NCBI RefSeq assembly: GCF_028389875.1
Contig: NW_026907680.1
Location: forward strand, 2,852,001 to 2,916,000
DNA: 64,000 bases
Source: Rhea pennata
Lineage: Eukaryota > Chordata > Aves > Rheiformes > Rheidae
Direction of reading: 5' to 3'
Below, one piece after another: positions 57,421 through 64,000 of the stretch; within the stretch, counting starts at the first letter, position 1; each line of letters opens with the position of its first letter. A model generated the notes under the pieces. It was not told the origin of the DNA and did no database searches. It was given only the letters and a program-made list of their open reading frames with translations. The translations under genes were made by a program, and so were the position numbers.

Positions 57421-58842
57421 GGACACTGTGGCAGCAAGTCCCTGCCCTAAAGCACCAGCTGCTCCACCGAGAGAGCTCTCTGGAAAGATGGCCTCAACCA
57501 TCACCTGCGCGAGGTCTCCAGGACCCTGCGAGCAGCTCAGCAGCACTGCCCTGCAGCCAGAGACTTCCCACTGGAAGGGCTCTGCCCATTTCTGCCAGAA
57601 GGAGCTCTCAGCTGCTGCCTCCCTCCTGAGCGTCCGGAGCTTCCCTCCGTTTTGTCTCAGCTCAGCTCAGCACGGGCAGGCAGTGCCCTCAGCACTGCGG
57701 CTCCTGGCAGAGGAGCTGCTCCTGCACCCAACAGGGAAGTCATTTCCCCAGGCTTCGGGGAGTGATTGAGCTGAGTCAGCCTGGGCCCCTCATTTCTTTG
57801 GGGAGAAGCCCTCCAGGTGGTGGGGCAGACACCTCCATCCCATGCATGCCACCAACCCCCAGGACGGTTGTGGGATTCATCCTGCTTAAGCTGCCGTGTG
57901 CCCAAAAGAGGTGCACAGAAGTGTGCGAGCTCCTTGTCCCCCCTCCCATTTCCAGTCCAAGGTGGTGGAAGGTGGGAGTCAGCTGCTGCCATGGAAACAC
58001 TGGGTGACACCAGAGGTGCCAGAGGTGATCCAGGGCATGCGCAAGTGCCTGCGAGTTCTCCCTGGGCAATGTGGAGAGACACAGACCCGTGTGTGGCATC
58101 ATCTGGGGGCTCTGGGGGACATTCCCAGAGGCAGGATGCACCAGCTACCCACGCCTGGCAGGAAGAAACTTCTGCTTCAGCACTGAGGCAGGGCTTTGCT
58201 GCCTGCCAAGGCCTTGCTGGAGGTTTCCCTGCCATCGGTCCGTTCTCAGCACTTCCTTGCACTGGGGGCAGCAGGAGCCGCAGCCTGTGCTGTGTCGCCA
58301 TGGGTGGAGGCTGGTGCAGTGCCCCACTGCCCCCCTCCCCTCGCAGCCAGGTTTCCCGCATGGGGCCATGGCCTGGCTGAGTGCAGCCGCAGCACCCAGC
58401 CCAGCCGGTCCCCCGGTGGGGTTATCCCTGCCCCAGGACCTCCCCAGTGCGGGGGTCACGGCAGCCCCACAAGTGCCCCGTGCAGCCCCTCCCCACTGCA
58501 GGGCCAGCCCTGGCCGGGGGCCCCGGGGGTCCCGGTCCCCTCTGTGACACAGGCTGGCGTCACAGGGGACATCCCTGCTGGGTCACAGCCACCGCTGCCC
58601 TCTCCCGCCTGCCCACGCACCCTCCCCACTCATCCCGCACAGCCCGCCGCAGCACAGGCGCTGGGGCTGCTCTGGGCACCGCTGTGCTGCCAGGAGCCGA
58701 CGAGCCCCAGCGGGAGCTGGCGACGGGAGCCCGGGGCAGCGCGGGGCTGCGCTGAAGGGCGCAGCAGGAGCAGCCGAGTGGCCAGGAAGCCTTTGCAGGG
58801 ACCCTCCCGCTGCACGGCCAAGCCAGAGCGCCCGGCACGGAC
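57421..58842. other. GC-rich upstream region of the right-arm CCDC81-like gene
   Basis: No gene recognised. Holds long chance frames on both strands. It should contain the promoter of the gene starting at 58843; no TATA box was identified. Absent from block II. Confidence 0.4.
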
Positions 58843-61800
58843 ATGGAGCTCCGGGACGCTGGCCGCGCCACGCAGCGTGAGCAGCGGATGCCCATCATCC
58901 CCCCGCGGGGTAAGGCCTTCGCGACCTCCTTGCCCAGGATTGCTGTCGAGAGGCTGAGCACCAAGATGGGCTGTAGATGCCTGGGGGCTGTGGGGAGCCT
59001 GGGCAGGCTGGGGGTGCCCCAAGGCTCCTGCGCTGATGGTGCCTTGTGGTGCAGGGGGCATGACGTGTCTTTGCCTTGCTTTGCAGTGGCCGTGCCCATC
59101 TGGGAGGGTGTCTCCAACTACATCCAGGAGAAGCTGGTGCTGAACAAGGTGGATGTGCCATCCTCTCCCTCCCCTCCCATACCCATGCTGGCAGCAGCAC
59201 TGACCCCTCGGGGCCATGGGCCGCAATAGTCCTGCCCCTCCTCTCCAAGCAGAAGCAACCTCCCTGCAGAAGCATGCTGCAAATGACAGCTGTGCCCCAG
59301 ACCGACTTCTCCCAAAAGGGAGGTGCCCAATGTGCAGTGCAGCTGCGGTTGCTGGAAGGGTGGGAGGCTTTCTGGGCCCTCTCTGGAGATCCTGGCAGAG
59401 TGCAAGGCCAGAAAGGGAGCTGTTCTGGGAAAGCCTTTTCTTCGTGTGCTGGAGGGGCGGCAACGTTGCCTTTGGAGGCTGAGGAGGAGGGGGAGGAAAC
59501 TATGGGGAATGGCCTTCTCAGGGAGTTCTCCAGGGCTTCCGCCAAGCTTTCCAGAAGGCTCTGTCTTGCCCCTTTGCATGCCAGCCATGGGCAGGGCACC
59601 TAGCACCGTGGCCATGCTTGGAGAACAACTCTCTCTTTGTCTGTCTCCCATGCTTCTAAGGCTTCTCTCTACTTCTCTGGCTGCAGGATGTGAGAATTAT
59701 TCCCCTTGGCACCTTCAGTGTTGCTACAAAACAAGTCGTTGCTGGCAAGAACGGTCCTCTGACTGTTCAGAGACCCGCATTTCGCCTCTCAAGCAACCTT
59801 GTGGATCTTCACGGCCTCAGCCACGAGGAGGCCTCTGTTGCTGGTAAGAAGGCAGACTGAAACCTCGGCTTCCCCTGGGGACATCGCGGGGCTGTGGCTC
59901 TCTGCTGTTTCCCAGGGGCTGTTAGAAATTGAGACTTGCTGCCCCGGGTGCTGAGCAGAGCTTCAGGGTGTTTTGATTGTCACAACATTATAATGCAGAA
60001 TCCAACGAGAGTCTCTCGGTGTGTCTCTCTCTTGCACTGGCTCGAACGCGTGGCTCCATAGTGGGGCTTTTGTGGCTGCTGCTTCCAGTGCCGTGTAGTT
60101 GCCACTGTTGTTCCCCATTGATGCCACAGCAGCCGTCTGCTCAAAAGGACAAGTCCTTCCTATTGCTTCCTAACACCGATGGATTAAGAGGCAGCGTGGA
60201 AGGCTGTTGTGCAGCCCATGTGTTTTCCTCCTCCTTTGGAGCCAGCGTGACATGGCACAGCTAAGGCTCGTCAAAGCTAGCATGGCCTGAGTGCCGGCAC
60301 CATTCCTCTGTGCACTGCCTTCTGCCGGCAGCTGGCCCCCTTGCTGCTCTGCTTGGCCTGCCCTCCTGCCTCCCGCTCCCAGGAGATGGTCAGGGCTCGC
60401 TCTTGGTGTCTGTGCAGGGAAGGAAGCCCTGCGGTAGCCTTGTCCCAGGAGGCTGCAGAGTGCTTTGAATTTGGGCCAGGGAGGGCTGACAGGAGCCTCC
60501 TGTGGGGGCTTTTGTGGGGGTTAAAGCAGAGAGCTCTGCAGCTCCGTGCTGCCGCAAGACCTTCAGGCGCCCAGCACTGTGTGGGAGCCTGCTGAAGGGC
60601 TCCGTCCGTGACTGGGCTGCTCTTTCCTTGTTGCCTAGGGCGCAGGAAAGCTGAGACCCTCAAGTATCCTCACGTAGCCGTGGCCATCTCCGTGCCTTGG
60701 AAAACAGTGGCGGCCTGCGTGGAGGAGACCGTGTACCTTCTGTCTTGCTGCCTGGCCAATGGGAAGAACGTGGCCCTTCTTTTCAAGGGCATTGGCGTGC
60801 TTCTCATTGAAGGCAAAGAGGTGACAATGTGGTTTTACAGAGGCTTTCTGTGCAGGCTGAATGCCTCCCCACAGCTGCTCAAAGCTCTTCTGGATGTAAG
60901 TCTGCCTTTTTCCACAGCTCTCCTTCTCACCCCTTTGCAAGCCTGGCCAAGTCCAAAGCAACCGCTTTCCCCCCACTGCCGGGTCCTGGGAGTTCTTTCC
61001 TGCTAGGCTTCCTCCAGAAGTCTTCCAGAAAGTCAGCCTTTCCTTGGGGTCTTTGTGTTAGGATCCCATTTGTCTCCAGGCCTCCTCTGGCCATGTTTGG
61101 GATTGTGGGGCAGTGCGTCCAACAGCTGCTCCTCAAGTTGCAGAAGACTCTCGGGGTTTGTCACAAAGTCATTGCAAGCCAGGGCCTTTGCCCAGGTCTC
61201 CAGTGCAGCCGTGTCATTCAGCCTGGGCTTTCTGGTGCAGCAGACCTCTGCTTGCCTCCCTTGACTTCTCCACTACGCAACAACTGCTCTCCTGCATCAG
61301 CCTCTTGGCTCTTGCCCTTGACAGAAGCCTGCCAGTGTTTCTGGCCATCTGCCTGTATTATTCCGCACCTGCTGGTCTGTAGAATGGAGGTGGGGGTGGC
61401 TGTGAGCAAGAGCGAGGGGTGTTTCCCTCTTTCTGAGTGGCAGCTTCTTCTCTGATTAGTGGAAACATGGTCTGCCCTTGTGGGCAGCAAGGTCCTTTTC
61501 TTCGTAGCATCTCACCCATGTCTCTGCCCTTTGCAGATGCCAGAGATGAGGCATTCAGTTCTCGCAAGCACCCAAACAGCGGCTTCCCTGATCCATTCTG
61601 GCTCTCTCATTGTCTTTCCAACGTGAGTACTTTGGTTTGCTCCTTTCCACCTGAGTTCCTGGCTCACCCAAAGAGCAGCTCCTCACTGCAGGTTTGGTCG
61701 AGATGTGTTACCAGAGCTAGTGAAGGCTGCTCAGGATGTGCTTGCAGAGCAAGTCTTCCGAGGAGTTGGACCCCCGTGTGCTGCAGCCATGCCCTGGCTT

Positions 61801-63936
61801 TGTTTGGGCTCTGTGTGGAGGTTCTGCTGAGCTCTGTGCTGGCTCCCACCTTGTGAAGGCCTTTGTTCCACTAGTGGCCCAGGAATGGAGGCTGTTCTTT
61901 GCAGATGCTCTGCCCTGAGCTTGGGAGGGATTGCAAGGGCTGTGGAGGTCTAGATTAGAATTTCCTACGAGGGTGGAAAGCTGGAGGAAAGGGGCCTTGT
62001 CTGATGTGCCTGCACAGGAGCCTGCTCAGGAGCTGTCAGACAGGCTGCAGTGTTGACCTGGAGGGTTTGCTTTGGAAAGCTGAGAAGGAGCTCTCTCCCC
62101 AGGGGTAGAGGGAAGGCCTGGAGCAGTGTGAGGAGGAAGCTTGTGGCCCTGCAGGCAGGCATGCTGGGCCCCTGCACTTCCTGAGGGAGTCCTGCAGGAG
62201 ATGAGACCTGTCCTGCATATTCCCCCTTTGGGAAAGGCTGCTCTTCCTAGCAGCTGGGCCATGTGTCTGTGTGCCCAGAATTCACAGAAGCAGCAAAGGA
62301 CATGCGGGGCCCTTCCTTGCGAGTGGTGTCTTTTTCTGGTTTACAGGTATGTGCTTGAGAGTGCCCCTCCAAGACCATCTGTGGGAGCTGTGAAGCCCAC
62401 GTGGGAAGAGGAGAAGGGACTAGATGTTGCCAGCAGCAAGGAAGGTAATGGAGTGGCTGATGCCTGGCTGGGCTTTGCACCTTCTCTTTTGTTGGTCCTT
62501 GGCAGGGCATTGGAGCCAAGGCTGCAGCACCGTGGCTCGCCTAGCATGAGGCACTAGAGGCAAGGCAGCTCAGCCCTGATGGGGAGTCGACAATCTGCTC
62601 ACTTGTGCCAAGACTTCCTTCCACCTTCAAAGCAATTCGTTCTGCCCTTGCCTTCTGTGTTTCTCCTACACATTCCCAAAGCACAGCCTTTGGCTTGACT
62701 GTGTGTTTTCTTCCCTTCTGATTGCAGAGCATGTATCTGGCCAGCGCCTCCTCCAGCGAGAGAGGCAGCCTGAATCCAAAGTGGTGGCTACCAATGTGGA
62801 AGAAGGCACGGTGGAGGAAGAGCCTCGAGGCAGGTGAGACATTTGGGGGAATGGCGGAGGGTGACCCTGTAGCCTTGTGTGTCTTGGAGGGTGATGTTTC
62901 CCTTGGACACAAGGTCCCAGCAAGCTCTGAATGCCTTTTAAGCTCTGCCACGAGGACTAGGCCTCCGTTGCTGGTTGGGCAGACAAGAGCAAGTGCCTGG
63001 CAGAGCCTGCTCTTGGCTTTCTGCCCCCGCTGCCTCTGCTTCCAGCTTCCAGACCTTTGGGCAACTCAATGTAATTGGTCCTTCGGGAAGAGGAGGGCCT
63101 TTTCCCCTAGCCCATAGATGAAAGTAAGGAGAATGCTGCTCATCTGTGGAGAGCAGGGCTGGGTGTCTCAGGGCAATTTTGGAGGCTGAGGAAGAGTCTG
63201 CATGCCCTTGTCAGGCCTTGTGAGGAGCTAAGTGGAAAAGCTCAACTGGTGTGAGGTGCAAGAGGGGTGTGCAGGGAATGCTGCTGGAGGAGAGGATGCC
63301 TTGGGTGAATATCTCCCCAAAGCTGTGGGGTTTCCCCTTGGGCAATGCCCTTCCTTTGACTGCCAGCAGCAAGGAGGAAGGAGGGTCATTTCCAGGCAGC
63401 AGTCAGGGGTGGCGAGCAGCAGGCTCGAGAGGGTGTGGCCATGGCTCAGGCAGCCCTTAGAGGCAAGGGCGAGTTGTTTGGGCACTTTGAAGAGGATGGG
63501 AAGGAGGGACATGAGTGCCTGAAGACGGAAGGACTGCAAGGGACAGAGCAGTTATTCCCGGTTCCCTTTCTGAAGCTTCCAAGAAAGCTTGTCCTTGGGG
63601 GCCACACCGCAGTGGCTACTGGAGTGCTCAGGACAGTGGGTAATGGTGTGTGCTGGAGCCTGTCCTTGGAGCTGACGCTGCTGCTCTCCTTGGTGCCTGG
63701 AGAAAAAGTCCTACTGTGGGCACCCAGAGCTTTCCCTCGGGCACGCTGTGCAGCCCTGGGTGTTTGGGTGGTGGAGAGTCTCTGTGTCACACTTCCCCAC
63801 GGTGTGTATTTGCAGCATGCTGCCAGCAATTCAGCCTAGCTCTGCAAAGGAGGATTTAGTGGGCTGGAGGAAGCAGCTGCCAGAGGCCAGAGCGGGAGCT
63901 GGCGGGCCTGAGATTGGCTATCAGAATTCAAGAGAG
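58843..63936 (+). CDS. CCDC81-like HU-domain protein, 5' part of a gene running past the window
   Basis: Eight exons join in frame for 318 codons: 58843-58909, 59087-59148, 59687-59843, 60639-60895, 61537-61622 (A), 62347-62444 (B), 62728-62833 (B2), 63816-63936 (C). All introns are GT-AG. Residues about 23-95 form the first HU-type domain (IWEGVSNYIQEKLVLNK, RIIPLGTF, VQRPAFRL), residues 96-181 the second (FKGIGVLLIEG, FYRGFLCRL), as in CCDC81. Human CCDC81 is a centrosomal protein; the role of the bird copies is not established. Exon A continues with LIHSGSLIVFPT. Exons B and B2 total 204 bases and can be skipped without changing frame, explaining why other copies join A to C directly. After C the block II copy goes on to a second A-C pair and the last exon, expected beyond 64000. 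No breaks seen. Confidence 0.88.
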
Positions 63937-64000
63937 GTAGGTGCTCCTGATGGAGGTCCTTCTTTTGGCAGCTTGCTTTCTGCCAAAGCATCGTGGTGTG
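62930..64000 (+). other. Intron sequence of the CCDC81-like gene, colinear with block II 35735-34160
   Basis: Apart from exon C, this stretch is intronic. Its close match to the block II introns marks the point where homology between the arms resumes after the 5.5-kb gap. Confidence 0.6.

Larger units (their letters stand above)
50601..64000. repeat. Palindrome right arm (block III), continues beyond window
   Basis: Inverted counterpart of block II. Matching can be followed from the inner edge through the CARD gene, CR1, X5, X4, X3, X2, X1 and into the CCDC81-like gene (62.93 kb onwards against 35.73 kb downwards). Confidence 0.85.

Noticed and set aside
57657..59651. Overlapping 177-277-codon frames on minus
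   Set aside because: They are antisense to the CCDC81-like gene and its GC-rich upstream region.

Overview
The window is a piece of a bird genome. CR1-type retroposons ending in ATTCTGTG repeats are scattered through it, there are split genes with GT-AG introns, an intact TMEM209 gene of vertebrate type, a class I (gammaretrovirus-like) endogenous retrovirus, and several copies of a CCDC81-like HU-domain gene, a family known to be amplified in birds. Nothing bacterial or phage-like was seen. Most open frames in the GC-rich flanks are shadows or repeat-driven.

Layout. (1) 1-7,923 is ampliconic block I: the 3' half of a CCDC81-like gene (+) followed by conserved low-copy sequence (segment X). 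(2) 7,924-14,246 is an env-less, broken ERV with two LTRs, sitting exactly where block I stops. (3) 14,247-29,700 is single-copy sequence carrying TMEM209 on the minus strand (14 coding exons, 560 codons, all frames and splice sites intact), with a CpG-island promoter present as two tandem copies. (4) 29,700-44,895 is block II: a CCDC81-like copy on the minus strand, segment X on plus, and a CARD gene on minus. (5) 44,896-50,600 is a spacer with a CR1 and further CCDC81-like exons on plus. (6) 50,601-64,000 is block III, the inverted counterpart of block II: CARD gene on plus, segment X on minus, then the best CCDC81-like gene on plus, which runs off the window.

Blocks II and III form an interrupted palindrome centred near 47.7 kb with arms of at least 13 kb. 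The arms differ by indels: block II lost about 5.5 kb containing the HU-domain exons, and gained insertions at 37.9-39.8 and 41.06-41.98 kb. A CR1 present in blocks I and III but cleanly absent from block II shows that the copies do not share one simple history.

The most interesting contents are: a compact gene in the palindrome that would encode a CARD-only protein of the NLRP1/ASC type (open in the right arm, frame-broken in the left); the CCDC81-like family, whose last exon is a trinucleotide-rich repeat open in all three frames, so that a one-base slip turns a Ser/Gly tail into an Ala/Val tail; and the ERV and TMEM209 lying at a rearrangement junction. The amplicon structure would suit a sex chromosome, a dot microchromosome or a germline-restricted chromosome, but the sequence alone cannot decide. 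Coordinates of exons were read by hand from splice signals and phase.
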